Assembly: GCF_001431525.1 (NCBI RefSeq)
Contig: NZ_LDJH01000006.1
Location: 124,001-188,000, forward strand
Direction of reading: 5' to 3'
Length of the DNA: 64,000 bases
DNA from: Stenotrophomonas koreensis
GTDB lineage: Bacteria; Pseudomonadota; Gammaproteobacteria; Xanthomonadales; Xanthomonadaceae
The stretch's first letter is position 1, and each line of letters begins with the position of its first letter. Shown in pieces: positions 53,801 through 64,000 of this stretch. The notes below the pieces were generated by a model that was not told the origin of the DNA, did no database searches, and saw nothing but the letters and a program-made list of their open reading frames with translations. A program made the translations under genes and the position numbers.

Positions 53801-54639
53801 GCGATCTGCGCATCAGTGGGCGCGCGCTGGGTACGGCCTTGCTGCGCAGCCGGCAACTGGCCGACGGCATGCAGGTGGACGTGCTGCAGGTGCGCAGCCC
53901 CGGCCAGTCCATTGATGTACAGGGCAGTTGGCGTGGCATCGGCGCGCAGGCGCGCACCGCGCTGCAGGCACAGGTAAGCAGCCAGGACTTTGGCGCGCTG
54001 TCCGGGCAGCAGGGACAACTGCGCGGCGGCCAGGGCAGCGTCAGGCTGCAGGCGCAGTGGCCAGGTGGCCCGCAGGATTTTGCGCTGGCCGGCCTGCAGG
54101 GACGCCTGCAGCTGGACGCCCGCAATGGCCAGTTGCTGGAAGTCGAACCCGGTGCCGGGCGGGTGCTCGGGCTGCTGAGCCTGGGGCAGTTGCCACGCCG
54201 GATGCTGCTGGATTTCCGTGACCTGTTTTCCAAGGGGCTGGCCTTCAACCAGCTCACCGCCGATGTGCAGTTCGGCCAGGGCCTGGCCCGCAGCCAGGGG
54301 ATTGAAATTGATTCGTCCGCCGCGCAGATCCGCATCCATGGCCAGGCCGACCTGGCCGCACAGACCTTCGACCAGACCGTGGAGGTCAACCCGCATTCGG
54401 GCAACCTGCTGACGGTGGTCGGCGCGGTCGCCGGTGGTCCGGTCGGTGCCGCCGTCGGTGCCGCTGCCAATGCGGTACTGGCCAAACCCCTGGGCGAGAT
54501 CGGCGCCCGTACCTACCATGTCACCGGGCCGTGGAAAGAGCCGCAGGTGCAGGTGATCGAACGACATACCCCGCGCAGTGTGGTCAGCCCGGTCGCGGCG
54601 CCTGACGATGCAGCGCTCCTTGAAACAACACGAGAGTGA
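50827..54639 (+). CDS. yhdP: YhdP-family AsmA-like envelope protein
   Basis: 1270 residues, close to the E. coli size (1266). N-terminal membrane helix ([20 protein letters not shown]), long beta-rich periplasmic body with DUF3971/AsmA-like repeats, and a C-terminal AsmA2 segment ([37 protein letters not shown]). YhdP, with TamB and YdbH, carries phospholipids across the periplasm to the outer membrane. ATG 50827 is preferred; GTG 50815 would add four residues. Stop lies 1 bp before the tldD start. Confidence 0.95.
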   Translation: MTATTRQRVGRVLLAGLLAWLLLWALLVVVAAVVLPQIQWSAPAVGQWLGERAGMPVQVAAVRSHWTRRGPVLELQDLALGQGGQIQVGSARLQLAIYTGLLPDHALTQVHLQGLDLHVRRQADGRWQVGGLAQVEHSDGDPLDALARLGEIQISGARLHVDAPELDIQRSIERVDLRLRVDGDRLRAGMRGWLRQDDPPLLAVLELDRRRGNGRLWAGAKALQLASWEPLLQLDGATLVAGGGQADVWLDIQQWRLQQAHAELGLQQLQLQGAAAQSLDVERVQVSAHWQRQAEGWQLQLPRLRINDEQMDGLQLVWGPQIQLQAPRLALGPWLQLLALSEQLPATTQQWLRQAQPQVELRQVQWQGVADGPWRGQAEHVQVDFAAVGSAPGLQGLAGQVQADEHGIEVVLDAQRPVQLDWPTGFGVQHRLQLDGRIGIWPENKDWRVASSALRVQGTDYGAWLRGGLRFHADGRLPRLDLAADLDDAPMTAAKRFWVRSKMSQGAIDWLDAALVGGHVRDGQGLVSGELGDWPFADNNGRFEARARIDEGVVHFADGWNDLAQVDGEVAFLGPGFELSGRGRLGQVAVPAFSAKIARFAQPQLQVRAQGLGQAAGLLQLLRQSPLHAGYASTLDALAVQGPARVRFSLDHDLGSGAPARVGGTVDLEGVRLADRRWDLQLEQVQGQAEYASHGFSAPRLTARMNGAPVTLELRAGGYSRDARQAFQARLEGEHTVDDLLARAPELNWLAAYLQGRSHWQIGVDVPRDAGRDGRPMAVLSLASDLRGTRMQLPAPLAKPAGLALPTVVRAPLPMGSGPLEMAFGQRLGMQLEQRAGGTAVLATLGSSRAQGAMPDRGLLVNGRTARLDALAWLGVAKGSGDAGQDAPLVLREIDLHADKLLLAGGEFAATRLRLTPGNARVAVQLEGPALAGQVVVPDAQGATVVGSLSRLHWRTDDSATVPPVASAGNAAAASGNAFDPASIPPLALDVGDLRISGRALGTALLRSRQLADGMQVDVLQVRSPGQSIDVQGSWRGIGAQARTALQAQVSSQDFGALSGQQGQLRGGQGSVRLQAQWPGGPQDFALAGLQGRLQLDARNGQLLEVEPGAGRVLGLLSLGQLPRRMLLDFRDLFSKGLAFNQLTADVQFGQGLARSQGIEIDSSAAQIRIHGQADLAAQTFDQTVEVNPHSGNLLTVVGAVAGGPVGAAVGAAANAVLAKPLGEIGARTYHVTGPWKEPQVQVIERHTPRSVVSPVAAPDDAALLETTRE

Positions 54640-54640
54640 G

Positions 54641-56086
54641 ATGACAGACAACATGCTCTGCCTGGCGCAGGACCGTTTGCTGGTACCGGCCGGCCTGGAT
54701 CTGGATCGCCTGCACGCGGCCTTTGGCCAGCTGCTCGGACCGGGTATCGACTTTGGCGACCTGTATTTCCAGCATGCCCGGCGCGAGAGCTGGAGCGTGG
54801 AGGACGGCATCATCAAGGACGGCGCCCACTCCATCGAGCAGGGCGTGGGCGTACGCGCGATTGCCGGTGAAAAGACCGGTTTTGCCTATTCCGACGACAT
54901 TGCCAGCCCGGCCCTGCTGGAAGCGGCACGCTCGGCACGGGCGATTGCGCGCAGCGGCAACACCGCCCGCGCGCATGCGCTGGCCAACCGCGCCGGGCGT
55001 GCCCTGTATCCGGCACTGGACCCGATCGATGGCATGGACAACGCCGACAAGGTGGCGCTGCTGCGCCGGCTCGATGGCTACCTGCGTGCGGCCGACCCGC
55101 GCGTGCAGCAGGTGATGGTCAGCCTGTCCGGGGGCGTGGACACCGTGCTGGTGGCCCGTTCCGATGGGGTGCTCGGCGCCGACATCCGGCCGCTGGTGCG
55201 GCTGAACGTGCAGGTGATTGTCGAGGCCAACGGCCGGCGTGAATCCGGCTATGCCGGTGGTGGTGGCCGCTACGGCTATGCCGGGCTGTTTGCCGATGGC
55301 CGTCCGGAAGGGCTGGCCGATGAAGCGCTGCGCCAGGCGCTGGTCAACCTGGAGGCGATCCCGGCCCCGGCCGGGGTGATGCCGGTGGTGCTGGGCGCCG
55401 GCTGGCCCGGGGTACTGCTGCACGAGGCGGTGGGGCATGGCCTGGAAGGCGATTTCAACCGCAAGGGCACCAGTGTCTACGCTGGCCGGATCGGCGAGCA
55501 GGTGGCCGCCAAGGGCGTGACCATCGTCGATGACGGCACCCTGGAAGGGCGTCGTGGCTCGCTCAACATCGATGACGAGGGCCAGCCGACCCAGTGCACC
55601 ACACTGATCGAGGATGGCCGCCTGGTCGGCTACATGCAGGACAGCCACAACGCCAGGTTGATGGGCATGGCGCCGACCGGCAATGGCCGCCGCGAGTCGT
55701 TCGCGCACCTGACCCTGCCGCGGATGACCAACACCTACATGCTGGCCGGCCAGCACACCCGCGAGGAAATGATCGCCTCGGTCAAGCGCGGCCTGCTGGC
55801 AGTGAATTTTGGCGGCGGCCAGGTCGACATCACCTCGGGCAAGTATGTGTTCTCGGCCACCGAGGCCTACCTGATCGAGGATGGCAAGGTCACCGCGCCG
55901 GTCAAGGGCGCGACCCTGATCGGCAACGGCCCGGAAACGATGCAGAAGGTGCGCATGGTCGGCAACGACCTGGCACTGGATGCCGGCGTGGGCATCTGCG
56001 GCAAGGACGGACAGAGCGTGCCGGTCGGGGTCGGCCAGCCGTCGTTGCTGATCGAAGGCCTGACCGTCGGCGGCACCCAGGCCTGA
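54641..56086 (+). CDS. tldD: TldD metalloprotease subunit
   Basis: 481 residues. With TldE/PmbA forms the heterodimeric protease that matures microcin B17-like peptides and degrades CcdA. The zinc site [11 protein letters not shown] (HExxxH) is visible, as are [18 protein letters not shown] and [21 protein letters not shown] precedes the ATG, which begins directly after the yhdP stop. Its partner pmbA lies 675 bp downstream, separated by darP on the opposite strand. Confidence 0.96.
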   Translation: MTDNMLCLAQDRLLVPAGLDLDRLHAAFGQLLGPGIDFGDLYFQHARRESWSVEDGIIKDGAHSIEQGVGVRAIAGEKTGFAYSDDIASPALLEAARSARAIARSGNTARAHALANRAGRALYPALDPIDGMDNADKVALLRRLDGYLRAADPRVQQVMVSLSGGVDTVLVARSDGVLGADIRPLVRLNVQVIVEANGRRESGYAGGGGRYGYAGLFADGRPEGLADEALRQALVNLEAIPAPAGVMPVVLGAGWPGVLLHEAVGHGLEGDFNRKGTSVYAGRIGEQVAAKGVTIVDDGTLEGRRGSLNIDDEGQPTQCTTLIEDGRLVGYMQDSHNARLMGMAPTGNGRRESFAHLTLPRMTNTYMLAGQHTREEMIASVKRGLLAVNFGGGQVDITSGKYVFSATEAYLIEDGKVTAPVKGATLIGNGPETMQKVRMVGNDLALDAGVGICGKDGQSVPVGVGQPSLLIEGLTVGGTQA

Positions 56087-56104
56087 GGCGCCGCCGTGGC
56101 CGGA

Positions 56105-56740
56105 TCAGTCGTCCAGCAGGTCCTCGTCGCTGAGGTCGTCGAAGTCGAATTCAGCCTCGGCTTCGTCGGTGTCTTCCGGCGGCGTGTCCAGATCGGCGGC
56201 ATCGGCCAGGCCGTCGGCCGCGCCGCTGGCCAGCAGCTCACGCAGTACCTGGAACAGCTCGCGGAAGGCGCGCGGCGGTTTGTTGCGGGCTTTTTCGGCC
56301 AGCGCGTTGCGCACCAGCGTACGCAGCTGCTGGCGGTCGGCGTCGGGGAACTGTGCAATCAGCTCGGCCAGCGCGGCATCGCCCTGGGACAGCAGGCGCT
56401 CGCGCCACTGTTCCACCCGGTGCATCTGCGCCACTTCGCGCCGGCTCACTTCGCTGGAGGCATCGAGCACGTCGCGGATGGCCTGCAGCGCTTCATCGCT
56501 TTCGCGGCGCATCTGCTTGGCCAGAAAGGCCAGCTGGCGCTTGCGCGCACCGTGGGAAGTGATGCGCTTGGTGTACTCGATGTGCGGCATCAGGTCCTCG
56601 GGAATCGGCAGCTTGGCCAGCTGCGCCGGGGTCAGCCCGACCAGCTGCTCGCCCAGGGCCAGTACCTCCAGCGCCTGGCGGCGGTTTTCGCTGCGGCTGA
56701 TATCACGGTACTCACCGGTTTCTTCGTCACGTCCACGCAT
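56105..56740 (-). CDS. darP: Ribosome-associated protein DarP (YjgA)
   Basis: 211 residues, DUF615. [20 protein letters not shown] and the pair [40 protein letters not shown] are the family core, with a strongly acidic C-terminus ([20 protein letters not shown]). DarP assists late 50S subunit assembly. It is transcribed against tldD and pmbA; the 20-bp gap to pmbA leaves little room for separate promoters, so the two must share a divergent control region. Confidence 0.95.
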   Translation of the reverse strand: MRGRDEETGEYRDISRSENRRQALEVLALGEQLVGLTPAQLAKLPIPEDLMPHIEYTKRITSHGARKRQLAFLAKQMRRESDEALQAIRDVLDASSEVSRREVAQMHRVEQWRERLLSQGDAALAELIAQFPDADRQQLRTLVRNALAEKARNKPPRAFRELFQVLRELLASGAADGLADAADLDTPPEDTDEAEAEFDFDDLSDEDLLDD

Positions 56741-56760
56741 CGTCAAACTTTCCAGAAATC

Positions 56761-58170
56761 ATGGCCTGGCCGGTGCCGGGCCCAAGCACACAGGATAAAG
56801 CATTGAACCCGATCGCCCTGAACACGGCCAAGGCCGATGACAGCGCCCAGCGCCTGGAACAGCTGGCCGATACCGCCCAGCGCATGCTCGAGCGTGCCCG
56901 CCAGCTTGGTGCCAGCCAGGCCGAGGTCAGCTGCAATGAAGACAGTGGGCTGGAGGTCAATGTCCGCCTCGGCCAGGTGGAGACGGTGCAGTCCAGCCGC
57001 GACCGCGGGCTGGCGATCACGGTGTATTTCGGCCAGCGCCGCGGCAGTGCCTCCACCGCCGACCTGGCCGATGCCAGCATCGAGGCCACCGTTGCCCAGG
57101 CCTGCGCGATCGCACGCTACACCGAGGCCGACCCGGCCGCCGGGCTGGCCGATCCGGCGCTGATGGCCAGCCAGTTTCCCGACCTGGATACCTGGCACCC
57201 GGCCGCACCCGATGCCGACCAGGCGCTGGCGCTGGCACTGGCCTGTGAACAGGCCGGGCGCGAATTCGATGGCCGGATCAGCAATTCCGATGGCGCCGGG
57301 GTGTCGAGCAACACCAGCCTGGCGGTGTATGCCAACTCGCACGGGTTTGTCGGCCGCGAGCGCAGCTCCAGCCATTCACTGAGCTGTGCGCTGATCGCCG
57401 GCAGCGGTGATGGCATGCAGCGCGATGGCTGGTACAGCGCCGCGCTGGCCTTTGCCGACCTGTGGCAGCCTCAGGCGGTCGGGCAGAAGGCGGCCCAGCG
57501 CACGCTGGAGCGGCTGGCGCCGCGTTCGCTGCCTACCGCACAGATGCCGGTGCTGTTTGCACCGGAAGTCTCACGTTCGTTGATCGCGCATCTGGTCGCG
57601 GCCGTTTCCGGTGGTGCGCTCTACCGCCGCGCCAGTTTCCTGCTCGACAGCGTTGGCCAGGCGCTGCTGCCGCCGTGGTTTGCGATCGAGGAACGGCCAC
57701 TGCTGGCGCGTGGCTGGCGTTCGACCGCTTTCGATGCCGAGGGCGTGGCCACGCGTGATTCGATGCTGGTCGATGGCGGCGTGCTGCAGCGCTATGTGCT
57801 GGGTAGTTATTCGGCGCGCATGCTCGGCCTGCAGACCACCGGCAATGCCGGCGGCGTGCACAACCTGCAGGTACGCGCCAATGCCCCGGGGCTGCTGCAG
57901 ATGGCCGCGCAGATGGGGCGCGGTTTTCTGGTCACCGAACTGATGGGCCAGGGCGTCAATGGCGTGACCGGCGACTATTCGCGCGGCGCGGCCGGCTTCT
58001 GGGTCGAGAATGGCGAAATCTGTTATCCGGTCGATGGCGTCACCATTGCCGGCAACCTGCGCCAGATGTTCCAGCGCATCGTTGCCGTCGGCGAGGATGT
58101 GGATCCACGTTCCTCGGTGCAGGTCGGCTCGATTCTGGTCGATCAGATGACCGTGGCCGGCAATCATTGA
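56761..58170 (+). CDS. pmbA: PmbA/TldE metalloprotease subunit
   Basis: 469 residues from ATG 56761; a TTG at 56803 preceded by AGGATAAAG would give 455, nearer the E. coli size of 450, so the start is unsettled. SCNEDSGLEVNVRLGQVETV, RDRGLAITVYFGQRRG and NGEICYPVDGVTIAGNL are TldE signatures. It lacks the HExxxH of TldD, as expected for the non-catalytic or partner subunit. Divergent neighbour darP; 84 bp to the next gene. Confidence 0.95.
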   Translation: MAWPVPGPSTQDKALNPIALNTAKADDSAQRLEQLADTAQRMLERARQLGASQAEVSCNEDSGLEVNVRLGQVETVQSSRDRGLAITVYFGQRRGSASTADLADASIEATVAQACAIARYTEADPAAGLADPALMASQFPDLDTWHPAAPDADQALALALACEQAGREFDGRISNSDGAGVSSNTSLAVYANSHGFVGRERSSSHSLSCALIAGSGDGMQRDGWYSAALAFADLWQPQAVGQKAAQRTLERLAPRSLPTAQMPVLFAPEVSRSLIAHLVAAVSGGALYRRASFLLDSVGQALLPPWFAIEERPLLARGWRSTAFDAEGVATRDSMLVDGGVLQRYVLGSYSARMLGLQTTGNAGGVHNLQVRANAPGLLQMAAQMGRGFLVTELMGQGVNGVTGDYSRGAAGFWVENGEICYPVDGVTIAGNLRQMFQRIVAVGEDVDPRSSVQVGSILVDQMTVAGNH

Positions 58171-58254
58171 GTATGCTTGTCGCCAGTCGCGCAGGGGGAC
58201 CTGCAGCCGCGACCGTGACTTTCCATCCGTCATAACCAACCTCCAGGGAATGCC

Positions 58255-58620
58255 ATGACTTCGTACGAAAACCAGACCCCGCCGCCGCCGACCAACAGCG
58301 GTGATGACAATACCCTTGCCCTGCTGGTGCACCTGTCGGGCATCCTGCTCGGTTTCGTCGTGCCGCTGATCGTCTGGCTGGTGAACAAGGACAACCCGAA
58401 CAAGGCCTTCCTCAACGACCAGTCCAAGGAAGCGCTGAACTTCCAGCTGACCCTGCTCGGTGTCTACATCATCGGCACCATCCTGAGCCTGATCCTGATC
58501 GGCGTGCTGATCAACCTGGCCGCGTGGGTCGCCTGCATCGTGCTGTCGATCATGGCCGGCCTGGCCGCGCAGAAGGGCGAGTATTACCGCTACCCGTTTG
58601 CGGTCCGCCTGATCAAGTAA
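58255..58620 (+). CDS. DUF4870 small membrane protein
   Basis: 121 residues. Pro/Asn-rich start (NQTPPPPTNSGDDN), then two to three helices (LVHLSGILLGFVVPLIVWLV, LLGVYIIGTILSLILIGVLI, WVACIVLSIMAGLAAQ) joined by DNPNKAFLNDQSKEALNFQL, the DUF4870 signature (Tic20-like in sequence pattern). Function unknown. Terminator at 58640-58667. Confidence 0.9.
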   Translation: MTSYENQTPPPPTNSGDDNTLALLVHLSGILLGFVVPLIVWLVNKDNPNKAFLNDQSKEALNFQLTLLGVYIIGTILSLILIGVLINLAAWVACIVLSIMAGLAAQKGEYYRYPFAVRLIK

Positions 58621-58639
58621 TCGATCATTGCAGCAAGCA

Positions 58640-58667
58640 AAAAGCCCGGTCAGTGACCGGGCTTTTT
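58640..58667. terminator. Bidirectional terminator
   Basis: 12-bp stem AAAAGCCCGGTC / GACCGGGCTTTT with a 3-nt loop between the DUF4870 gene and the convergent ispA. Confidence 0.92.
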
Positions 58668-58686
58668 GTTGCGCTGGCGTGTTGGC

Positions 58687-59565
58687 TCAGTGCCGGCGGT
58701 GCACGGCCAGGCGTGCCAGGGCGCGCAGCGCATCGGCGTTGTCGCCATGGGCCTGCAGGCAGTGCAGCATCTGCGTTTCCAGCTGCACCAGGTACTGGCG
58801 TGCACCGTCCAGGCCAAGCAGGGCCGGGTAGGTGGATTTGTCCTGGGCCTGGTCCTTGCCGGCGGTCTTGCCCAGGGTGGCGCTGTCGGCCTCGATGTCC
58901 AGGATGTCATCGCGCACCTGGAAGGCCAGGCCGAGCAGCTCGGCAAAACGGTCCAGCCCGTCCAGGATGGCTGCATCATCGCTGCCGGCCAGCGCACCCA
59001 TGTGTACCGCACTGCGGATCAGCGCGCCGGTCTTCAGGCCGTGCATCCGTTCCAGCCCGGCCTGGTCCTGGCCGGTGCCGGTAGCGGCGATATCCAGCGC
59101 CTGGCCACCGCACATGCCGGCGGCACCGGCCGCGGCACTGAGCGAGCGCAGCCAGCCAACGGCGATGCCGGGATCGACATCGGCGTGGGCCAGCAGCTCG
59201 AAGGCCAGCGCCTGCAGCGCATCGCCGGCGAGGATCGCGCTGGCCTCGTCAAAGGCGATATGGGTGGTCGGCTGGCCACGACGCAGCGCATCGTCATCCA
59301 TGGCCGGCAGGTCGTCATGCACCAGCGAATAGGCATGGACCAGTTCCACTGCCGCGGCCGGGGCATCGAGCCGGGCGATATCGGCACCGGTACAGCGGCC
59401 GGCGGCATACACCAGCAGCGGACGCAGGCGCTTGCCACCGCCCAGTACCGAGTGGCGCATGGCCTGGTGCAGGCGTTGCGGTGACTGTGCGGCGGCGGGC
59501 AGGGCAGCTTCCAGCGCCTGTTCGACACGGGCGCGCCATTGTTCCAGCAGATCGTCGGTAGTCAT
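58687..59565 (-). CDS. ispA: Farnesyl diphosphate synthase (polyprenyl synthetase)
   Basis: 292 residues. First Asp-rich motif [16 protein letters not shown], second [11 protein letters not shown], and [15 protein letters not shown]; the short-chain IspA type by length and the DDLPAMDDD signature. Condenses isopentenyl diphosphate with allylic partners to C15. The ATG overlaps the xseB stop (ATGA at 59562-59565). xseB-ispA is a conserved pair; dxs is not adjacent here. Confidence 0.95.
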   Translation of the reverse strand: MTTDDLLEQWRARVEQALEAALPAAAQSPQRLHQAMRHSVLGGGKRLRPLLVYAAGRCTGADIARLDAPAAAVELVHAYSLVHDDLPAMDDDALRRGQPTTHIAFDEASAILAGDALQALAFELLAHADVDPGIAVGWLRSLSAAAGAAGMCGGQALDIAATGTGQDQAGLERMHGLKTGALIRSAVHMGALAGSDDAAILDGLDRFAELLGLAFQVRDDILDIEADSATLGKTAGKDQAQDKSTYPALLGLDGARQYLVQLETQMLHCLQAHGDNADALRALARLAVHRRH

Positions 59566-59816
59566 GCGCTGGGAGGATCGAAAGCGACGGCGGTGTCGGG
59601 CTGGGCCGGATCGTTGAGCAGGTTCACCCGCAGCTGGGCCTGTTCCAGCGCCTGCTGGCACTGGCGGTACAGGCCGACGCCACGCGCATAGGCGTCCAGT
59701 GACTGTTCCAGCGGCAGTTCGCCGGCTTCCAGGGTGGTGACCAGTTGCTCCAGTTCCTGCAGGGACTGCTCGAACTGGGCAACCGGGGAGGGGGGGGGAG
59801 AAGACTTCTTGGTCAT
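59562..59816 (-). CDS. xseB: Exodeoxyribonuclease VII small subunit
   Basis: 84 residues. [20 protein letters not shown] and [20 protein letters not shown] are the XseB signature. Forms exonuclease VII with XseA (not in window). A run of prolines and serines opens the protein. Start ATG 59816; the stop overlaps ispA. Confidence 0.95.
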   Translation of the reverse strand: MTKKSSPPPSPVAQFEQSLQELEQLVTTLEAGELPLEQSLDAYARGVGLYRQCQQALEQAQLRVNLLNDPAQPDTAVAFDPPSA

Positions 59817-59848
59817 GGCCGCCAGTGTGGGCGGCTGGCCGGGTGGGG

Positions 59849-61141
59849 TCAATCCGCCGTTGGCCAGCAGCGCTGCAGACAGGCACCGGCCGCTACCCGT
59901 GGCGGGGAAAAACCCTGTGCCAGCAGCGCATCACCGGCGGCCAGCAGTTCGTCCCCATCCCACAGCAGGGGCAGCGACAGGCGTTGCCACGGCGGCAGGT
60001 GGGCCTGCTGCAGGCAATCCTTCAGCGCCGTGGCATGGGTACGCCCAGGCAGACGCAGACGCTCACCACCCTGGCGCAGGCGTACCTGCAGCACCCGCGA
60101 AAAACCGGGGGCGCCGTGCAGCTGCCAGACGCTGCCATCGGGCAGCGGCAAGGGCTGGCGGCCATCCCAGCTGGCCTGCCAGCCCGGGTCCAGCGCCGGT
60201 GCGGGTGCCAGCAGGTGCAGCTGGTCGCGCCAGCGGCGCAACTGCCAGCCACCGGCCCAGCTCACCCGGGCCTGGCGGTCATGCGCGCTGGCCAGCACCT
60301 GCTGGTCCAGCCGCTGATGCTGCTGGCCGGGCAGGGGCGGGGCCCCGCGCTGGCGCAGCCAGGCCCGGATCAGCCGGGCGCGCTGGTTGCTGGCCAGTGC
60401 GGTGAGGGCGTTGATCGGCAGGTAATCGTGACGGCCGGCCAGCTGTGCCAGCAGCTGCTGGTCGTGCAGGGCAAGCAACTGCGCATCCTGGGCGCAGCGT
60501 GCGGCACTGCCGGCCAGCGCCTGGCTGGCGTGCGGCCAGCGCCGGGCCAGCAGCGGCAGCACCTGCTGGCGCAGGAAGTTGCGGTCAAAATCCGTGTCGG
60601 CATTGCTCGGATCATCAATCCAGCGCAATGCGTGTGCCTGCGCGTAGCGGTGCAGCTGTTGCCGGCTGTAGTCCAGCAGTGGCCGCCACAGCGGGTGTGG
60701 GCCGATCCGGCTCCAGGGCTGCATCGCCGCCAGGCCATCGCAACCGGAGCCACGCAGCGCGCGCAGCAGGAAGGTTTCGGCCTGGTCCTCGCGGTGATGG
60801 GCCAGCACCAGCTGCTCACCGGCGCGCAGGGCGTGGATGAAGGCCTGGCGGCGGGCATCGCGCGCGGCGGCTTCCATGCCCTGGCCGTGGTTGTCCACCT
60901 GGACACGGATGACCTGCAGCTCCAGCTGCCACTGCGCAGCGAGCTGCTGGCAGTGGTCGGCCCAGTCATCGGCCTGCGCCTGCAGGCCGTGATGGATATG
61001 GATCGCGCGCAGGCCACGCCTGCCGATGGCCGGATCGGCCACCAGCCAGTGCAACAGCACGGTGGAATCAAGCCCGCCGCTGAAGCCGACCACCAGCGGT
61101 GCAGCGACAGGCGGTGGCGGCGGTAGCGGCGGCAGTGGCAT
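59849..61141 (-). CDS. tilS: tRNA(Ile)-lysidine synthetase
   Basis: 430 residues. PP-loop [13 protein letters not shown] (SGGLDS at about 20-25), [18 protein letters not shown] and [18 protein letters not shown] identify TilS, which changes the wobble base C34 of tRNA-Ile(CAU) to lysidine so it reads AUA. TilS and TilS-C domains follow to the end. ATG at 61141 places the PP-loop as in E. coli; ATG 61186 would add 15 Arg/His-rich residues, so the start is uncertain. 32 bp before xseB on the same strand. Confidence 0.93.
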   Translation of the reverse strand: MPLPPLPPPPPVAAPLVVGFSGGLDSTVLLHWLVADPAIGRRGLRAIHIHHGLQAQADDWADHCQQLAAQWQLELQVIRVQVDNHGQGMEAAARDARRQAFIHALRAGEQLVLAHHREDQAETFLLRALRGSGCDGLAAMQPWSRIGPHPLWRPLLDYSRQQLHRYAQAHALRWIDDPSNADTDFDRNFLRQQVLPLLARRWPHASQALAGSAARCAQDAQLLALHDQQLLAQLAGRHDYLPINALTALASNQRARLIRAWLRQRGAPPLPGQQHQRLDQQVLASAHDRQARVSWAGGWQLRRWRDQLHLLAPAPALDPGWQASWDGRQPLPLPDGSVWQLHGAPGFSRVLQVRLRQGGERLRLPGRTHATALKDCLQQAHLPPWQRLSLPLLWDGDELLAAGDALLAQGFSPPRVAAGACLQRCWPTAD

Positions 61142-61205
61142 GGCAGGCGGGGCGTGGCGTGGTGACCGCTGATGCCGCAGCTGCATCAGCGGTAGTGGCA
61201 GCGCG

Positions 61206-62924
61206 TTACGGCTGGGCCGCCGGGCGCTGGAACTGCTGCAGCCGGGGCAGGGTCACCGGGACGCCATTGCTGTCGCAGTTGCCGGCCTGGCACAGCGCCT
61301 GGCGCAGCCGCGGGGTGGCCTGGATGATCACGTGGTGCAGGCTGTTCTGCTCCAGCGTGCCATGCAGCGAGTGGCTGCCCGGGCCGCGGGCCCAGACGCC
61401 GACATCCTCACCGCCATGGGTTTCGCTGGTCATCGGCACCAGCGCTTCCTGCATGTAGTCCGGATGGGCGGTGTCGACCCGGGTCAGGTCCGGGCGGCCG
61501 GTGGCGGCGACCACACCGCGGGCGCGGTGCGGATGGGTCTTCGGTCCGGCCGGCTGGTGCCCGCTGGCGCCGGTATAGCCGGGGCCATTGGCATAGCTGA
61601 GCGTGGTGTAGGGCAGGCCCATCGCATCACGCGCCAGCTGCAGCGGGCCGTCGCCATCCTCACCGCCAAAGTCCTGGACCTTGCCCAGGATGTCATTGCC
61701 GCGGGCCGGGTAGCCGACGAAATTGAGCGTATGCGAGTGGTCGGCGGTGACGATGATCAGGGTTTCGCTCTCGTCGGTGGCCTCGGCCGCGGCGCGCACC
61801 GCATCGGACAGGGCGATGGTGTCGCTCAGTGCGCGGTAGGCATTGCCTGCGTGGTTGGCATGGTCGATCCGCGCGCCTTCCACCAGCAACACGAACCCTT
61901 CCGGGTTGCGCGACAGGTTGGTAATCGCGGCGCGGGTCATCTCCGCCAGCGAGGGCTCGCCGGCGCCGTCCTGGGCGCGGTCATGCTCGTACTGCATGTG
62001 GTCCGGCTCGAACAGGCCAAGCACGGCGGGGGCAGTGGCAGCCTGGGCCATGAACTGCTCCTTGTTCCAGACATAACGGCCGGCCGGATTGGCCGCCTGC
62101 CATTCGCTGATCAGATTGCGGCCATCGGTACGCCGGCCGTGCTGCTGCGGGTATTCCGGATCGGCCTCGCCGGTCGGGGTGAAGTAGCTGCGGCCGCCGG
62201 CCAGCAGCACCTGCGGGCCACGGCCGTAGCGCGGGGCATCGAGCAGCTGCTGGGCGATGTCGCGGCAGCCTTCGGCCTGGGCCTGGGCCGGGACGCCGGC
62301 TTCCCAGTTGCGTTCCGGGCTGTGCGCATAGGTGGCTGCCGGGGTGGCGTGGGTCAGGCGGGCGGTGGTGACGATGCCGGTGCCCAGGCCGGCAGCATCG
62401 GCCAGCTGCAGCCAGCTCAGTACCGGCTTGCGCAGCGAATCGACGCAGTCGGTGCGCTTGCCTGCGGCGACACCGATCGCGCCCATATGGGTCTTCACCC
62501 CGGAGGCAATCGCGGTCATGGTGCCGGCCGAGTCGGGGGTCTGCGCATCGGTGTTGTAGGTCTTGGCAAACGCGGTGGCCGGGAAACGCTCCCAGCTCAG
62601 CAGGTTCTCCTCGCCCGGGGCGCCAGCGCGCTGGCCTTCGAAAATGCGGGCGGCAGCCACCGTGGTCAGGCTCATGCCATCGCCGAGGAAGACGATCACA
62701 TTCTTCGCCTGTCCGCTCATCGCGCCGCGTGCGGCCGCTTCGGCGGCGCCGTGGCGATACCACCACTGCGCGGTTTCACCCTGTGGGCGGCTGATGGCCG
62801 GCACATCGACGGTGAGTGCACCTGGCTGGCTGGTTGCAGCCGCGGCGGGGGTGGCAGGACTGCTGGCGCAGGCGCTGAGCAGCAGGGTCGACAGGGCGGT
62901 TGCCAACAACGTGGAGCGGGACAT
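61206..62924 (-). CDS. Alkaline phosphatase (PhoA family), lipoprotein
   Basis: 572 residues. Lipobox LLSAC (Cys19), then the alkaline phosphatase domain: VIVFLGDGMS (Asp82), nucleophile DSAGTMTA (Ser132), EGARIDHANHAG, TADHSHT and SETHGGEDV for the metal sites. It releases phosphate from monoesters in the periplasm. Larger than E. coli PhoA (471) through an insertion around residues 200-300. Start ATG 62924. With the NPP (11206-12519) and the metallophosphoesterase (22137-23465) it gives the window three exported phosphatases. Confidence 0.93.
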   Translation of the reverse strand: MSRSTLLATALSTLLLSACASSPATPAAAATSQPGALTVDVPAISRPQGETAQWWYRHGAAEAAARGAMSGQAKNVIVFLGDGMSLTTVAAARIFEGQRAGAPGEENLLSWERFPATAFAKTYNTDAQTPDSAGTMTAIASGVKTHMGAIGVAAGKRTDCVDSLRKPVLSWLQLADAAGLGTGIVTTARLTHATPAATYAHSPERNWEAGVPAQAQAEGCRDIAQQLLDAPRYGRGPQVLLAGGRSYFTPTGEADPEYPQQHGRRTDGRNLISEWQAANPAGRYVWNKEQFMAQAATAPAVLGLFEPDHMQYEHDRAQDGAGEPSLAEMTRAAITNLSRNPEGFVLLVEGARIDHANHAGNAYRALSDTIALSDAVRAAAEATDESETLIIVTADHSHTLNFVGYPARGNDILGKVQDFGGEDGDGPLQLARDAMGLPYTTLSYANGPGYTGASGHQPAGPKTHPHRARGVVAATGRPDLTRVDTAHPDYMQEALVPMTSETHGGEDVGVWARGPGSHSLHGTLEQNSLHHVIIQATPRLRQALCQAGNCDSNGVPVTLPRLQQFQRPAAQP

Positions 62925-63060
62925 GGCATCACGATCAATCAGGGGATGCCCATTATGAGCCGGTTCGACGACAGTGGTGATACAGCGCTGTTCCATAAAT
63001 GACGACCTGATGCCGCCGGTCATGCGGTATCGTGCATCGCCTGCAACAAGGACCCTCCCG

Positions 63061-64000
63061 ATGAATCTGCTCAAGGCCTGGCTGGGCCGCCCTTTCTGGC
63101 AGCGCGTGGCTGCCGGTTTCGTGCTTGGTGCATTGGCCGGCTGGGCGCTGGGGCCCGCCGCCCAGGACTGGTTCGGTCCGCTGGGCGAGCTGTATGTCAC
63201 CCTGATCAAGATGATCGCCGTGCCGCTGGTGTTCTTTGCGGTGATCAATGCAGTGTCCTCATTGCACGGGCAGCAGTCGGTGGCTGCGCTGGGGACGCGT
63301 ACCTTCTTCTGGTTCGTGGTCACCGCCGCGCTGGCGGTCTGCGTGGCCTTTGCCGTGGGCAGCGTGCTGCAACCGGGCGTGGGCATGAGCGCACTGGCCC
63401 CGGACCCGGCCTGGACCCGGCGCGAGGTGCCGTCAATCGGCCGGGTGCTGCTGGATATCGTGCCCTCCAATGTGGTGTATGCGATGAGCGGCATCGGCAC
63501 CAAGGTCAGCGCCGCCGGTGACACCGTGCTGGCCGCCGGGCGGGGCTCGATCCTGCCGGTGATCTTCTTTGCCGGCCTGCTCGGCTTTGCGATGGTCAAG
63601 CTGGGCGAGAAGGTCAGCCTGGCCCGCCAGCTGGTCGGCCAGCTGGCCGAGATGATGATCCAGGTCACCCGCTTCGTGCTGCAGCTGACCCCGATCGGCA
63701 CCTTCGGCCTGATTGCCGGCCTGGTCGGCAGCTACGGGTTCGAGAAGCTGCTGCCGTTTGGCAATTTCGTGATCGCGCTGTACCTGGCCTGCGCGCTGCA
63801 CATCGTGGTGGTCTACGGCGGGCTGCTGCTGGCCCATGGCTTGAACCCGCTGAAGTTCTTCCGTGGCGCCGGCCCCGGCATGCAGGTGGCCTTTGTCAGC
63901 TCCTCCAGCTTTGCCGCGATGCCGGTGGCGATGCGCTCGATCACCGACAACCTCGGGGTCAACAAGGATTACGCCGCCTTTGCCGTGCCGCTGGGGGCGA
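63061..64000 (+). CDS. Dicarboxylate/amino-acid:cation symporter (GltP/DctA family), 3' end outside window
   Basis: 313 residues visible of about 430. WQRVAAGFVLGALAGWALGP (helix 1), GELYVTLIKMIAVPLVFFAV (helix 2, family motif) and VAFVSSSSFAAMPVAMRS, the serine-rich re-entrant loop of the DAACS family. Imports glutamate/aspartate or C4-dicarboxylates with protons or sodium; substrate not decided. ATG 63061 opens the gene 136 bp from the divergent alkaline phosphatase. Truncated by the window edge, so the gene end is unknown. Confidence 0.93.
   Translation, partial: MNLLKAWLGRPFWQRVAAGFVLGALAGWALGPAAQDWFGPLGELYVTLIKMIAVPLVFFAVINAVSSLHGQQSVAALGTRTFFWFVVTAALAVCVAFAVGSVLQPGVGMSALAPDPAWTRREVPSIGRVLLDIVPSNVVYAMSGIGTKVSAAGDTVLAAGRGSILPVIFFAGLLGFAMVKLGEKVSLARQLVGQLAEMMIQVTRFVLQLTPIGTFGLIAGLVGSYGFEKLLPFGNFVIALYLACALHIVVVYGGLLLAHGLNPLKFFRGAGPGMQVAFVSSSSFAAMPVAMRSITDNLGVNKDYAAFAVPLGA

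Noticed and set aside
48679-54834. An uninterrupted minus-strand reading frame of 2051 codons
   Set aside because: It runs antisense to maf, rng and yhdP, all clearly real. Its translation is low-complexity (Gln/His/Arg/Pro-rich) with no domain, as expected opposite GC-rich codons that avoid stops.

Overview
The window is a GC-rich (roughly two-thirds G+C), densely coded bacterial chromosome segment. Gene content and order point to the Xanthomonadaceae, most likely Stenotrophomonas or a close relative. The main signs are a type IV secretion effector with the Xanthomonadales-specific XVIPCD tail, a Xanthomonas-type nucleotide pyrophosphatase/phosphodiesterase, a DUF885/serine-hydrolase pair, and the core block leuS-lptE-holA-nadD-rsfS-rlmH followed by maf-rng-yhdP-tldD-darP-pmbA. 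No insertion sequence, prophage or CRISPR array was seen.

Left part (1-16 kb): the end of a catalase gene with its ankyrin partner; an antibacterial lipase effector with its lipoprotein immunity protein; a small DksA/TraR zinc-finger protein; a short-chain dehydrogenase; an 830-bp non-coding stretch holding a hexanucleotide microsatellite and four copies of a regularly built repeat; an M49-type metallopeptidase lipoprotein; an MFS exporter; an SPFH lipoprotein; an NPP-MscS operon; a YkgJ-type protein; a YegD-type Hsp70 relative; and several secreted proteins of unknown function.

Middle (16-40 kb): yjdM followed by three more copies of the same repeat; small metabolic and housekeeping genes (2H phosphoesterase, HD protein, DUF998, RidA); a metallophosphoesterase/TonB-dependent receptor operon; a graveyard of broken genes at 23.8-24.3 kb; a soluble RnfB-like ferredoxin; an RluA-type pseudouridine synthase; an accessory pocket ending in a strikingly AT-rich AbiV-like defence gene; metG; an Xre/membrane-protein pair with its probable operator; hydrolases; and a thioredoxin-TPR co-chaperone.

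Right part (40-64 kb): mostly core genes for translation, envelope assembly and NAD, tRNA and isoprenoid metabolism. Two identical tRNA-Asn genes, each with its own promoter and terminator, and a TonB/SIMPL pair sit inside this block. The window ends in alkaline phosphatase and the start of a GltP/DctA-type symporter.

The most interesting observation is the repeat found in two intergenic arrays (5117-5616 and 16237-16728). All seven copies have the same architecture. A TTdTCCACa-like box is followed by TGTG starting 14 bp later, a TGTGGATAA-like box starting at +37, and a 35-bp core starting at +67. The boxes resemble DnaA boxes. The fixed spacing across seven otherwise diverged copies implies selection on a protein- or RNA-recognised structure that I cannot match to a named element.
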